From NCBI RefSeq assembly GCF_000237925.1, contig NC_031497.1:2076524-2140523 (forward strand): DNA of 64,000 bases, given 5' to 3'. The notes beneath the pieces are model-generated. The model was not told the origin of the DNA. It searched no databases and saw only the letters and a list, made by a program, of their open reading frames with translations. The DNA comes from Schistosoma mansoni. Lineage: Eukaryota > Platyhelminthes > Trematoda > Strigeidida > Schistosomatidae. Position numbers and translations under genes: made by a program. Every line of letters starts with the position of its first letter. The stretch's first letter is position 1. Of this stretch, positions 45,498 to 55,967 are shown piece after piece.

Positions 45498-46403
45498 ATG
45501 GTATCTTTAAACATTAGTATTCGAATTGATAGATGTCTAGACTTTATTAATCGTTTGATACAGTGGACAGCTAGGATGCAGCTGGACTATTTAGACTTCG
45601 CAGATGATCTGACTCTTGTATCATACACGAAACAACAAGTGCAGGAGAAGTCGACCAGTGTAGCAGTAGCCTCAGCAACAGTAGGTCTCAATATAAATAA
45701 AGGGAAAAGCAAGACTCTCCGATACAATACAACATGCACCAATCAAATCACACTTGACGGAGAAGCTTTGGAGAATATAAAAACCTTCACATATCTCGGC
45801 AGAATCATTAATGGGCACGATGGATCTGATGCAGATGTGAAGATGCCGATCGGCAGAGTAAGAGAAGCATATTTACAAGTGAAGAACATCTGGAACTCAA
45901 AACAATTGTCAACCAACATCAAGATCAGAATTTTCAATACAAATGTCAAGACAGTTCTACTGTATGGGGTGGAAAACTGGAGAACTACGAAAGCCATCAA
46001 CCAGAAGATACAGGTATTTATTAACAGTTGTCTACACAAGATACTTCGGATCCGTTGGTCAGACATTATACGAACGACTTTATACAAACAAACGAATGGA
46101 GTAGCTATCAGAGCTTTTGTATCTCCTATTATTGCTAATTTATTCATGTTGCATGTTGAGTCGTTTATATTTGCCAGTACCATCAGAACATACATTGGGG
46201 TCAATTATGTAGACGACATATTCCTTATTATTAAAAAGACTATATTTAGAGATTTCCCGAAACTGATAAACACGTTCACAGAAAACATGAACTTCACTTT
46301 CGACAAAGATCAACATAGTAAACTACCATTCATATACTGTTTAGTTAAAGGAAGCTGTAATGGAAATCGAATTCTAATCATATACCTAAAATTAAATCAG
46401 TAA
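45498..46403 (+). pseudogene. Open chimeric frame: RTE RT segment fused to Penelope RT segment
   Basis: A 301-codon frame. Residues about 22-190 are RTE-type RT (IQWTARMQLDYLDFADDL..., [60 protein letters not shown]). Near base 46070 the text changes to Penelope-type RT: LYKQTNGVAIRAFVSPIIAN, LFMLHVESF, YVDDIFLIIKK (catalytic-type YVDD), then an NMNFTFDKD block. Residues 1-21 match neither. Each half is a truncated fragment, so it is not a working protein. The fusion stays in frame through the junction. Confidence 0.82.
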
Positions 46404-46775
46404 TAGCAGAACAGGCTACTTTCAGTAATCACCAAATTGATATTAAAAATGCCAAAATAATTCAGAAAGTTCTTTCACTTATAAAGAGAGGCGAGTACCC
46501 GAAGAGTTTCATATAATGCTAAAACCTTCTGTCCTCAGTAGAAGAGAAGGCCTGATTATTCATCATCTTTCCCAAAAAAATATCTGACTCTATTCATTCG
46601 TCACACACAACCACTCAATTTCAGCTCGAATACATCACATTATAAATCATACATTTTTCACAGCTACCATCATTCACACAAATAAACACAGTAATGTATC
46701 ATACAGAATCGACTTCTCCAAGTGTAATGTGGCATTGACATGTTCAGATCAATCAGGATTTTGACTGTACTAAAA
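46404..46775 (+). pseudogene. Trailing Penelope-like or related retroelement debris
   Basis: Downstream of the chimeric frame, broken open pieces (KIKSVIAEQATFSNHQID, IIQKVLSLIKRGEYP) have no clear assignment. Confidence 0.35.
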
Positions 46776-46868
46776 AATTCTTTGTTCATATTCACTTTTC
46801 CTTGATTTCACTTTCGACTGATGATACATGCTACTTATATCTGTCGACATCAGTAGTACACAACATTA
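46776..46868 (+). mobile_element. LTR-A fragment (3' end only)
   Basis: TTCGACTGATGATACATGC.. TATCTGTCGACATCAGTAGTACACAACA corresponds to the last about 90 bp of LTR-A. Confidence 0.65.
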
Positions 46869-46914
46869 AAGTAAACTGTTCAATATTGAATGTCAACTGG
46901 TCAGTTAACTATCC

Positions 46915-47316
46915 TGTGATTTTCATAGTTGAAATTATGAGTCAATTGAAGCACTGGATGCCCGTTTCGTCCTATTATGGGACTTCTCAGCAATGCACAT
47001 CCACGATCCCGCACTCACGAGATTCGAACTCAGGACCCACCAGTTTCGCGCTAGAGCACTTCACCGATAGACCACTGAACCGGCATCCAACGGTGTTAAT
47101 GTCTAACTTCAACCAATCCACGATGTTTGAGCAACCGTTCACCAATTGTTTTCAGTGTGTTGATATCTCTACAACAGACTTGTCTGAACTCCACTGGTCA
47201 CTGCTTCCCACTAGAACTCAAGGAAACATCCCTTACAGTCAGTCACTTCTAGCTTCAATTGACTCATGATTTCAACTATGAAAATACTGAAATATCCACA
47301 ACACCCCTTCTGATCT
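46915..47316. repeat. H2 fold-back copy
   Basis: Antisense full copy 46915-47247 (tail shortened, hammerhead CUGAGAAG with GAAA, boxes, 5' block) joined to a sense tail 47248-47316 (CTAGCTTCAATTGACTCATG.. CACCCCTTCTGAT). The two ends form inverted repeats and look like terminal inverted repeats. Confidence 0.87.
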
Positions 47317-47878
47317 ATTCTGTGATTGTCCAAAGAAAAAAGTGAAACATATTTTTCTAAAAATTACAAAATACTATAACAGTGGATTATGAAAACATAA
47401 CTACTGAAAGTTGTAAGCCAATAAGCTATTGTCTATTTTTAGTTTGAACATATTTCGATTGGACTTCCGAAAAGTATCTTAATGTTAACATATTTGATTA
47501 ACTTAATTTACCATATATTATAGATAAAACTAAATTCCTACTATGGGTGTGAAGGGAATGAATGGTTAGTTAATTTTCCTACTGTTTTATATTAACCGAT
47601 CAATTCATGGTATGATTTATCAGCTGCCTTGCATATGTCAATTGATATTAAAATATGTATAAAATAACTTCTTTCACACTGATTACAAAGTTCTGCACCC
47701 AGTTATTTGACTTGACAGATGATAACTTTGATATTTAAATGAAGTACGTGAAAGCTTAGTTTTAGCTTGTGCGAAGATAACGTTACACTAAACAAAAGAT
47801 TGCAAAGTAGTTTAATGTTGATATGTCTTGAAGTTTTCACAACTGATAGATCACAGTGAAACAACCACTAAGAATAAG
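47317..47878. other. Unassigned AT-rich sequence
   Basis: No gene or repeat supported. Confidence 0.45.
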
Positions 47879-47879
47879 A

Positions 47880-48038
47880 TGCAGTGAACAGCTTTCTCGT
47901 TCCAGTATAGGACTCCTCAGCTTTTAACATCCAGGACCCTATCGAGGATTGAAATGAATGCCTTTAGGTCTCTCGGTTGACGCTCTATGTTTCAACCAAT
48001 GAGCTGGCTTCCACTGGTGTAGATTTTTAACTTTACTC
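47880..48038 (-). repeat. H2 element, old relic
   Basis: Antisense CAGTGAACAGC..TCTCGTTCC.. GGACTCCTCAGC and degenerate boxes; ribozyme and tRNA-like parts are eroded. Confidence 0.6.
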
Positions 48039-48522
48039 GGTTCGCTATATTACTTAACAATCCACTAAGGTTAGTCCTTGATAGAAACCATTAAATTCAA
48101 CAATCGCCATAAACCCCTGTAATGGTAGACGTATTTGTCGTAAAAGATCCAATGTATAATTACTGGATGACTTTATTGAAAAACCATACAATTTTTACTC
48201 CGTAACCATTCTCTAATTAAACTAGATATACATCAATATTATTTCTAGCCTAAAAGTTTCTTCAATAATCATGATTATTATTATGAATAGTCTGACATTT
48301 TAAAATACATTTGAAGTACAACACAATCCTGATTTACAAGAGTTGAAAACTTAAAATGCAAACGGCAGTCAAAACTAAATTATATCAGTTTTGGATCAGA
48401 ACCCAAAACTACGTACAGTTGTTCTGAAGATCATTATCTTTTTGAATAATAATTTTACTGAATATCTTCCATTATAATCTAACCAATAACTAAATTACTG
48501 TGAAGAAAAATGCTATACTTAC

Positions 48523-48609
48523 TACGCAAGGGTTGCATCTCACTTCTGATGTAAGTGAACAGTGAATGCATTCAATATCGGGAGTTGTAAAGTTTGTATA
48601 TCCAATATT
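48523..48609 (-). CDS. Candidate short Cys-rich exon (29 codons)
   Basis: An 87-nt open segment lies between a TCTAG acceptor (48610-48611) and a consensus GTAAGT donor (48517-48522), phase 0 at both ends. The peptide has four Cys in a C-x2-C-x8-C-x2-C pattern near its C-terminus. It sits about 210 bp downstream (minus direction) of the next candidate exon, but the phases do not join directly. It could be a chance hit in AT-rich DNA. Confidence 0.25.
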
Positions 48610-48821
48610 CTAGACTAATTACATGATGATAAAAACGTCGTATATTTATAGCGAAAGAAAGAGAAATATCGGAAAATTTACCTTTAAGATTGATTTATCT
48701 TAGACGTTTTTCAAAAACCTGTTGACAGTTTCTTCACCATCATTCCAAATGTTTACTATGAAAACATATTTGATCAATAAAATTAAAGATTATGGATGTC
48801 ATTTTTGGGGAGGGGACATAC

Positions 48822-49023
48822 CATGATTATGAAACTTAATAAAGCAGTTTAAAGGTTCCCATTGAATATCTAACAAGGAACATTTGTTTTCAACAACGTT
48901 TTCAAACTCTTCAGTCATAGATTCATAAGTAATATATTGTAACAGATGGTATATTAAAGCATACACTTTAATGACATAAGATATGTCACCAATTAATTCA
49001 TACATAACATTGATATCTACATA
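48822..49023 (-). CDS. Candidate coding exon, weakly PSME4/Blm10-like
   Basis: A 202-nt segment lies between an ACAG acceptor (AG on plus positions 49024-49025) and a GTATGT donor (48816-48821). It is open across its whole length. The peptide YVDINVMYELIGDISYVIKV continues into a helical stretch and then SLLDIQWEPLNCFIKF. The MYEL start and the later L-x-I-x-W-x-P-L motif recall the N-terminal HEAT region of proteasome activator PSME4/Blm10 (LYEL ... L-x-W-R-P-L-Y). That similarity is from memory and short. Confidence 0.4.
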
Positions 49024-49251
49024 CTGTAATGTACTGTCTATTGTAGCACTCTGTCTATGAATTTATGTGATCTATAGTAGGATGACAAGAAGACATCATT
49101 TAAAATTACTGTATGTTTAACTGCTTCTTGTTTAGTAAGGTAGCTAGAATTGAACTATTCATATGAGAATAATTACGAATAGAATTAATAAATTGTAAGA
49201 ATGACTTTCCTTTCAACCTGTAAAATGATTTTCTGATATATATGATTCATT

Positions 49252-49398
49252 GACTGGACAGCCGTTTCGTCCTACTATGGGACTGCTCTCGATCACGTCC
49301 GCGGGATTCGGACCCAGGACCTATCGATGTCACGCGCGAACACTTAACCACTAAACCTTTGAGCCGACTCCACAAAAACCCCTTTCTGATAATGAACA
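49252..49398. repeat. H2 fold-back copy, short
   Basis: Antisense hammerhead and boxes (49252-49362, GGACAGCCGTTTCGTCC.. CACTAAACCTTTGAGCCGA) joined to a sense end (CTCCACAAAAACCCCTTTC). Confidence 0.8.
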
Positions 49399-49399
49399 T

Positions 49400-49793
49400 T
49401 TATGCACTGATGTCATCGAAAATATTTAGTTGACTATATATGTATCCACTAATTATTGGTTTCAGTAACTTTATACATAATGTTGAGTTGCAAGTACACT
49501 TTTCAACCTGTTTAGTTGTTAATAATTTCACGTACTGATTAATTTATCTTCAGTGAAATGAAAATTACCTGATATCGTACAATATATTCAACTTCTTTAA
49601 TTGGTAACAATCTTAAAAACAGAATGAACAGTCCTAAGATGACATCCAAAGAGGTGTTTATGTAAATAACATGGTATTTTCAGATAATCGTGATCTAATG
49701 TAAATATTTACTGGAGTTGAATCAACTTATCTTTGACCACGTTATTTGACGAGGTCAACTGAATATAAACTAACAAACTTCAAGCTTCATAAG
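49400..49793. other. Unassigned AT-rich sequence
   Basis: No gene or repeat supported. Confidence 0.45.
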
Positions 49794-49794
49794 C

Positions 49795-49968
49795 AAATAT
49801 GAATGGTGACTAGCAGTGGAATTCAGGATGCGTGTTTCATTCTATTTAAGACTTTACAACTGGATTTTCCTGCATCTCAGAGTTGATATTCACTCTGGGA
49901 CTCAAATCCAAATAGGACGAAACACGCGTCCTGCATTCCACTGCTACCTATCGTCCACCGTTTTGTAT
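49795..49968. repeat. Sm-alpha-type element (H1), fold-back copy
   Basis: Antisense hammerhead half (GTGACTAGCAGTGG.. GATGCGTGTTTCATTC) to the hairpin CAGAGTTGATATTCACTCTG, then sense CTCAAATCCAAATAGGACGAAAC.. CATTCCACTGC. The arrangement and junction match the copy at 1503-1832. Confidence 0.82.
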
Positions 49969-50034
49969 AAAAATTGATATTTTCAAATATTCTGATCTTA
50001 TTCGCTATTGTAAATCATTTACAATGGGCCTTGA

Positions 50035-50095
50035 GTAACTCGTGAATTCCACTCTGAAAATACTACAATCTCCGCAAATCCCTAAAATTGGTTAT
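50035..50095 (+). repeat. H2 tail remnant
   Basis: GAGTAACTCGTGAATTCCAC.. ATCTCCGCAAATCCC resembles the H2 3' tail only. Confidence 0.5.
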
Positions 50096-50310
50096 ACATA
50101 TATGTTGGATACTTGTAAAATATTGAGTATTTCAGTCAAACATAACAGTCTACTCATATTGAATATATTATGTATATTATATTGTTTCCTAGTAAAAGAA
50201 ATAAAGTGTTAATTTTCAGTTAGAGACATAAAAAAAGATGAATATGAAATATGGTTATTCATCTGTTTATACAATAACTTGTACATTTCTCTAATTATTT
50301 ATTATTAAAC

Positions 50311-50440
50311 AGATATGAAAATGATAGACAGTAACTGGAAAGAACTGTAAAAAGATTATCCAGGACAGGGTTGGATGGAGAGTGCTGGTGGGCGGCTAAT
50401 GCTCCTCCGCGAGGAGTGACAGGCGTAAGTAAGTAACTGT
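50311..50440 (+). repeat. RTE-like 3' end fragment
   Basis: GATATGAAAATGATAGACAG.. CCAGGACAGGGTTGGATGGA.. CTCCGCGAGGAGTGACAGGCG plus (TAAG)2. Same subfamily as 22485. Confidence 0.85.
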
Positions 50441-50943
50441 TTGTAAGGCTACAGTTTCTGGTTTGATTTCGACTTAATAATACCTCTTCAAATATTTAAG
50501 TAACTTTTGTTGAATCCATTAAAGGCATTATTTTTTTTTCCAGAGTAAACATTTGAGACTTCAAACATTATTGCAAACAGTTTGATGTCAAGTCATAAAG
50601 TGAAAATGTACTTCTCAACATGATAAGTCTTTGTTTGTTTCCTTAAGTTCGACTAATTATTCATAGATGACTTTTCTGAAAGTTTGCTCAATATTACTTT
50701 ATTGATGTATTCGTGATAATCTTAATGAACTTAATATCTCGATGAACAAGGATTCAATAGCTCTCTCTATTTTTCTTTCTGATCTTACCCGGGGCTCCTT
50801 CAAACATACAAATATAGCGATAGATAAAGATCCATTGTTAAAGATACTAGAAGTAGTTCAAATATATTATATATCATTCAGTTGTATACAAATCGAAATC
50901 AATCATTATTAATTATATAATTATCATAATGAACATTTGTCAT
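50441..50943. other. Unassigned AT-rich sequence
   Basis: No gene or repeat supported. Confidence 0.45.
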
Positions 50944-50944
50944 T

Positions 50945-51037
50945 TACATAGTTCAAAGCGTGAGTCAATTGAAGCTAGACCATCAGGGAAAACCTAGACG
51001 GCCGTTTCGTCCTATTTTGGGACTCCTCAGCAGTGCC
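50945..51037 (-). repeat. H2 element, short fragment with ribozyme core
   Basis: Antisense tail and hammerhead. Core CUGAGGAG, stem II GUCC/GGAC, GAAA, CGGCCG and GUC are present, but an internal deletion removed most of the stem-I 3' strand. Confidence 0.78.
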
Positions 51038-51337
51038 AAATAATTAAAATATAATAATCTATACAATGAAATTCATTACATAATTGAATGAATGAATAAA
51101 TGAATTTCACACTGAATGAATACAATAATTAATTGAATAAATATTGTACTTAGAAATCAATATTCAATTATTTGTTTAATTAATTTAAGGATTTACATAT
51201 TATTATATATTTAACCTTTTAAAGTAAATTATATCATGCATAAATAATTTATCATTAACAGTAATCTTTTGTTTTCTGTATCCATGTTATTAGTAGAATG
51301 ATCTATCAACAACAACAACAAGATAAAACAAAATCTG

Positions 51338-51727
51338 TTTTCATAGTTGAAAGCGTGAGTCAATTGAAGCTAGACCACTATCAAAAACCTGGAAGTACTG
51401 GACTGCCGTTTCGTCTCATTGCGGAACTCCTCAGTAGTGTGCAGCCACGACCTCGCCTCACGAGACTCAAACACAGGACCTACCAGTCTCGCGGTAGAGC
51501 ACTTAATCGATAGACCACTGAGCTAGCCGGCATCCAACGGTGTTTATGTCTAACTCCAACCAATCCACGATATTTGAGCAACCGTTCACCAATGGTCTTC
51601 AGTGAGTTCCTATCTCACAGCAGACGTGGTTTGAACTCCACTGGTCACTGCTTCTCACTAGAACTCCTAGATTTACTTCTCTCAACTATAAAAATACTAA
51701 ATCTCCACAAAAAACCCTTCCGATAAT
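51338..51727. repeat. H2 fold-back copy
   Basis: Antisense copy 51338-51685 (tail, hammerhead with GAAA and CGGCAG, boxes, 5' block) joined to a sense end (CTCAACTATAAAAATAC.. CCCTTCCGATA). Confidence 0.87.
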
Positions 51728-51751
51728 AAAAGTCTCTTTTCACATATATTT

Positions 51752-51790
51752 CATCGCATGCTCTACCGATTGAGCTATAGATACGTCGTT
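51752..51790 (-). other. tRNA 5'-half-like fragment
   Basis: The minus strand reads TATAGCTCAATCGGTAGAGC then ATGCGATG, a clean tRNA A-box/D-arm. No anticodon arm or B box follows, so it is not a tRNA gene. Confidence 0.5.
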
Positions 51791-52081
51791 TCATAGTTAC
51801 TGAATATTGTTTCATTATAAAGATTATAAGATTTTACCTTTAATTAACACTTTTCTTTTTTCTTTATGAACTATAGATTTTAATAATAAGTTGAATGAAA
51901 AGGTCATTTAAAATTTAATTAAAACTTGGCTTGTTCCGTTTTTTTAAACAAACAATATGAAATAGAATAATGAATATAATTAAGGAAATTGAATCACCTT
52001 TAAAACGAAATAAAAAACACAGTAGATATATCAGCAATCAATAAATATATAACTATTGTACAGTAGTAATAATTAATATAC

Positions 52082-52302
52082 TTAGACATTAACACTGTTG
52101 GATGCCGGCCAGATCAGAGGTCTAGAGGTAAAGCGTTCGCACACAAGACTGATATATCCTGGGTTTGATTCTCACGAGGCGAGATCGTGGATGCGCACTG
52201 TTGAGGAGTCGCGCAGTAGGACAAAACAGCAGTTCAGTGCTTCTAAGTTTTCATTGTTGGTCTAGATTCAATGGACTCATGATTTCAACTATAAAAATTA
52301 AT
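52082..52302 (+). repeat. H2 element, 3' part
   Basis: TTAGACATTAACACTGTTGG, A/B boxes, hammerhead (UUGAGGAG; GACAAAA) and tail to GATTTCAACTATAAAA. Core mutated. Confidence 0.84.
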
Positions 52303-52925
52303 ACACTGCCGATTGTTTACTTTCTTATTCCTTGAAATGTCAAGAAAATTCATTGGAATTTCACTGTTAACTCATGATATCTATCCATATCTCAAGTATT
52401 AGAAAGATTAAGTACCGAAATGAGCAATTGTGTACAATTAAAATACATAAAAATCTAATTAATGAATATCCATTATTTCAACAATGGAATGATAAATATG
52501 ATATATAAATGTATGTAAGAAACACATAGCAACCAACCACTTCTGGTTAGTGGAGAACCATTAAAATGATTAGATTAGTAATCCACCAGTAGAATAATGT
52601 TTTAATAAATAATCTTACTTTAACACAAAAGTATCCATTTACTATCGGTAAAATAATATCCCAATCTTATACACATACTCTTAACTGATATCAAAATGTA
52701 ATCAATTCAAAATGATAAACACCAGCATATCTAAAAGCCGTAATGAGTCATCATATTACTATTTTGAAACGTTGAAAGTTACTAAACTATTCCACATTGA
52801 ATGATGATAGAAACAATAATTGTTTTTTATTTCTTTCTCATTTCATCTATGTTTTTCTCACTATTCCTTCCCTGTGGATTTCTGTAGAAATTCTAGAATA
52901 ATCCATCTTATATTGGGTTTTTTTA
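52303..52925. other. Unassigned AT-rich sequence
   Basis: No gene or repeat supported. Confidence 0.45.
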
Positions 52926-52929
52926 ATCT

Positions 52930-53118
52930 TCTTATTGACGTTTAGGAATGAAATTGATTAGTCGCTGATTGTATATGTTCATCCTGTACCAACGGATTAA
53001 TTTCGAGTCCCGTCATGAATACCAACTCTGGGATGCAAGTATATCCAACTGACGAGTCCTAAACAGGACAAAAATCGCGTCCTGATTCACACCAATAGCC
53101 ACCATCCATCATAATTCT
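52930..53118 (+). repeat. Sm-alpha-type element (H1), degraded
   Basis: An antisense end (TTATTGACGTTTAGGA.. TTGATTAGTCGCTGATTG) is followed by a sense B-box/hairpin/hammerhead. CUGACGAG and stem II GUCC/GGAC are kept, but GAAA is lost (GGACAAAAAU). Confidence 0.75.
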
Positions 53119-53820
53119 TTTTTATTATTATTAATTATTTATTTGCAGTTATTCAAAGTAATTAGTGAGATCTTAAATTATTAAGTTGATTTGATGTTAT
53201 TTGGGAAAAAGTCTTTTCCTTAAAATCGCCTTTTTAAAGCCTTTTCATGTTTTTCTAAGAAATTGATTTCTGCAGTATAACTGAAGATTGAATCCGAACT
53301 AATTCATAATCTTTCATTACTATTCGTACCAACATACATTTTAGCTAATTCTCACACTGTAAATCAAGCAGTTGTGGATGCTCTCTCACTAAGAACTGTA
53401 TAAAATAATTAGTACTTATTCCCAAACTTCCCATTGTACGTTTACCAAAAACACAGAGAATGTTCGCAAAAGTTATGGTTGACGATTATTATTATCTAAT
53501 TAGAATTCTTATTTGCATATATTTTGATCAGTACTTTATATGGCTGATAGATAATAAGTAGTTTGTAATTTATTGGGCAATTTCTATGGAATAATTATTC
53601 CAATGAGTTTTTACATCTAACATTTTCGGGTCAATGTTTTGGTTCACCTCCTTGTGGAAATTTACTTTCCGAAACTGACTGTATTGAGATTCATAGTACA
53701 TCCTAGAATTGTATTCTTCAAAGTCTGTTTCCCTTTTGTTACAGTTAATAATCATGTATTCGACATCCAGCCATCTTCAAATACCAAGTTTGTGAATTTC
53801 ATGTATTACTTTTAGACAAA
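53119..53820. other. Unassigned stretch with a weak minus-strand open frame
   Basis: 53570-53755 (minus) is open for 61 codons and is followed at its stop by an AATAAA (CCCAATAAATTAC). No family recognised and no clear acceptor; coding status uncertain. Confidence 0.3.
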
Positions 53821-53821
53821 C

Positions 53822-54335
53822 TGTTATATCTTAGTGAAGATTAAACTGCGGGTAACTTCTGAAAACTATTAATAGACTAATATTACATATAGTTTTATAG
53901 TATAACTACTCAGTAACTAGATTATATATATCCATATTCAACTTACTATAAGCTTTGTTTTGACGTATGGACTATTATGATACGTTTTACTTTTCTTAAA
54001 TTATGTCCAGTTAATAAATTACATTTTTTTTACAGTTACAGACACATCTTAGTTTGATCTTAAACAAATGTTATTTTCTCTTTTACGGTGTGATGTTGTC
54101 CATTTGGGTTGTACACAAGCCAGGTGTGTTTGAAGAAAATGATTCGTAAAGCGGAAGTTGGTATTGGTGTTCCGGACCCAACTGGAAGGACTAGGAGGAC
54201 AAAGGACCAAAAAATACGCGAGGTTGCACATACAGGTCGAATGTCATTGGTTTGGCATAGTACCAAGATTGTATAAGTCGTATTCCGATTGATGAGTAAG
54301 TCACATGATCATTAGCTGGGCTAAATGTCACAACA
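53822..54335 (+). mobile_element. Solo LTR, family LTR-B (514 bp), old copy
   Basis: Starts TGTTATATCTTAGTG and ends AATGTCACAACA, the same length as the other copies. It keeps CTATAAGCTTTGTTTTGACG and GTGATGTTGTCCATTTGGG but is more diverged. Flanks are CAAAC and CAAGT (3 of 5). Confidence 0.75.
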
Positions 54336-54868
54336 CAAGTCTAGTTAATTTTACCTCATTGTTTCTACACTACCTTCATGTTTTCAAGTAGGTACAATGC
54401 ACATATTCTGAAGTAGTGATGCCAACAAAATGAAATACGTTATCACCTAGTTTAAATGTACATAATTATACTGGAGGATCGATACAAATGATGGTCATTT
54501 CTAAGTATATTCACGTGATCTATTCTTGAGAGCTAAAAACTGATTTTCTTTTTAAGAAAAAGAGTTCATTCATCTGACATTATTACATGAATAAAATGAA
54601 ACAAACGTTTCAGTTTGAGGAATTATTCAATTATTAAAATTGAAGATTGTTTTGATGACCGCTATGACATTTAAACCAGTGGTGTGATTGTGTTACTGAC
54701 GTGTAGAGTGAAAAATAGACTTAACTGATGTACTTGCACACATACTGTAGAATGCTGCCTAATGTGACCCTCAGTAACCCAACAATACTAACAAAACATC
54801 ATACTGAAAAACTTATGATATGACTTCAAAGTAACATGACATTTGCTAAGTATGATCCACATACTTAC

Positions 54869-55031
54869 TAGTGGATGATATCCGATTTTCAATATGAGAG
54901 TACTGTATGTGTATCTGAAATACGGAATGATGAGACATATCGATCGCAGAATGTTCTGGAGTATAATCAAATCACTGAATGAACAAATCTCAAAATCTTT
55001 GGGGATATTAGTTCGAACTGGTAAATTATAA
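54869..55031 (-). CDS. Candidate coding exon of an unidentified gene
   Basis: 163 nt open between a TCAG acceptor (55032-55034) and a consensus GTAAGT donor (54863-54868). The peptide reads YNLPVRTNIPKDFEICSFSD, then an amphipathic helix-like stretch, ending YHPL at the donor. Family not recognised. It lies upstream (minus direction) of the candidate exons near 48.5-49.0 kb, but nothing shows they belong to one gene. Confidence 0.3.
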
Positions 55032-55034
55032 CTG

Positions 55035-55965
55035 ATTTTTTTGTAAATCATTTCAGAAAATTAGGAAATAACATCTCCATATTTTCCTCAACTAGTGCTT
55101 AGTTACCAACGTCAGACTGAGTCGAAATCAGTTAACTGAAAACAATACTTTATATCATTAAAAAGAACACTCAACACATAAACTATAGTCCTCATATCTT
55201 CTAAATTAGATACTCTTCAATGAATAGAATTTTATAATCAATGGTCTTCTAGAATCTACCATGTTTCACAGTTTAATCTCCTGTCATATTAGCAATTCAT
55301 ACACCTTATTACTCTAAGTCTTAAACTTGCAAACATCTAAAGGCTTCTCAGTTACGACTGATGAAACAATCGGTTTGAGTGAAAACCACAGGTAATATAT
55401 ACAAAAATCAAGTAGACTAGTATAGCTGAATTCGTTTTTTATTGCCTATATGTATTTCATAATCTATTTATGAGAGCCTATTTATTCATTGTCTTCAGTT
55501 GCTTATTTCATATGTATCTATCAGCTATTATTATTGGTGGTATCAGTATTCTTATATATCCATTCTTCCATACCTTTAAGTCATTTTTATGACAGTCTGT
55601 ATCAGTATACACACATGTTTAATATTGCTTTCAGTTGTCTGTTTTTAAATATTTGCATTGTTAAATACAGTTCATATGAACATGCTAAAAGGATTTATTA
55701 CATACTTCCAGCCCGCAAAATAATACATAAATTCATATTAACAGTATCAGAACCAGACATGAGACTCAACAATAGCCGGAAAAGACTTTACATATTTCTA
55801 GAATCCAATCAAAACTCAAGCTTTCAAAATGTACTTTCGAAGAAAATCATTGACACTTTTGTTTAGAAATATAACATAGTCTTATTGCCTGAATTAGTAT
55901 TTCATGGTATCACGTACACACGTTGCGAAAATGGTATCGTGGGGAAAAATCCATAAATGCATATT
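55035..55965. other. Unassigned stretch with an open plus-strand frame
   Basis: A plus-strand frame ending at 55866 has hydrophobic, T-rich translation in its first half. Its second half is open from a possible acceptor near 55670. No homology recognised; I do not call it a gene. Confidence 0.35.
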
Positions 55966-55967
55966 AA

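Noticed and set aside
46915-47316. A DNA transposon (MITE) with terminal inverted repeats
   Set aside because: The inverted ends come from an antisense body plus a sense tail of the same H2 element, with junctions that vary between loci.
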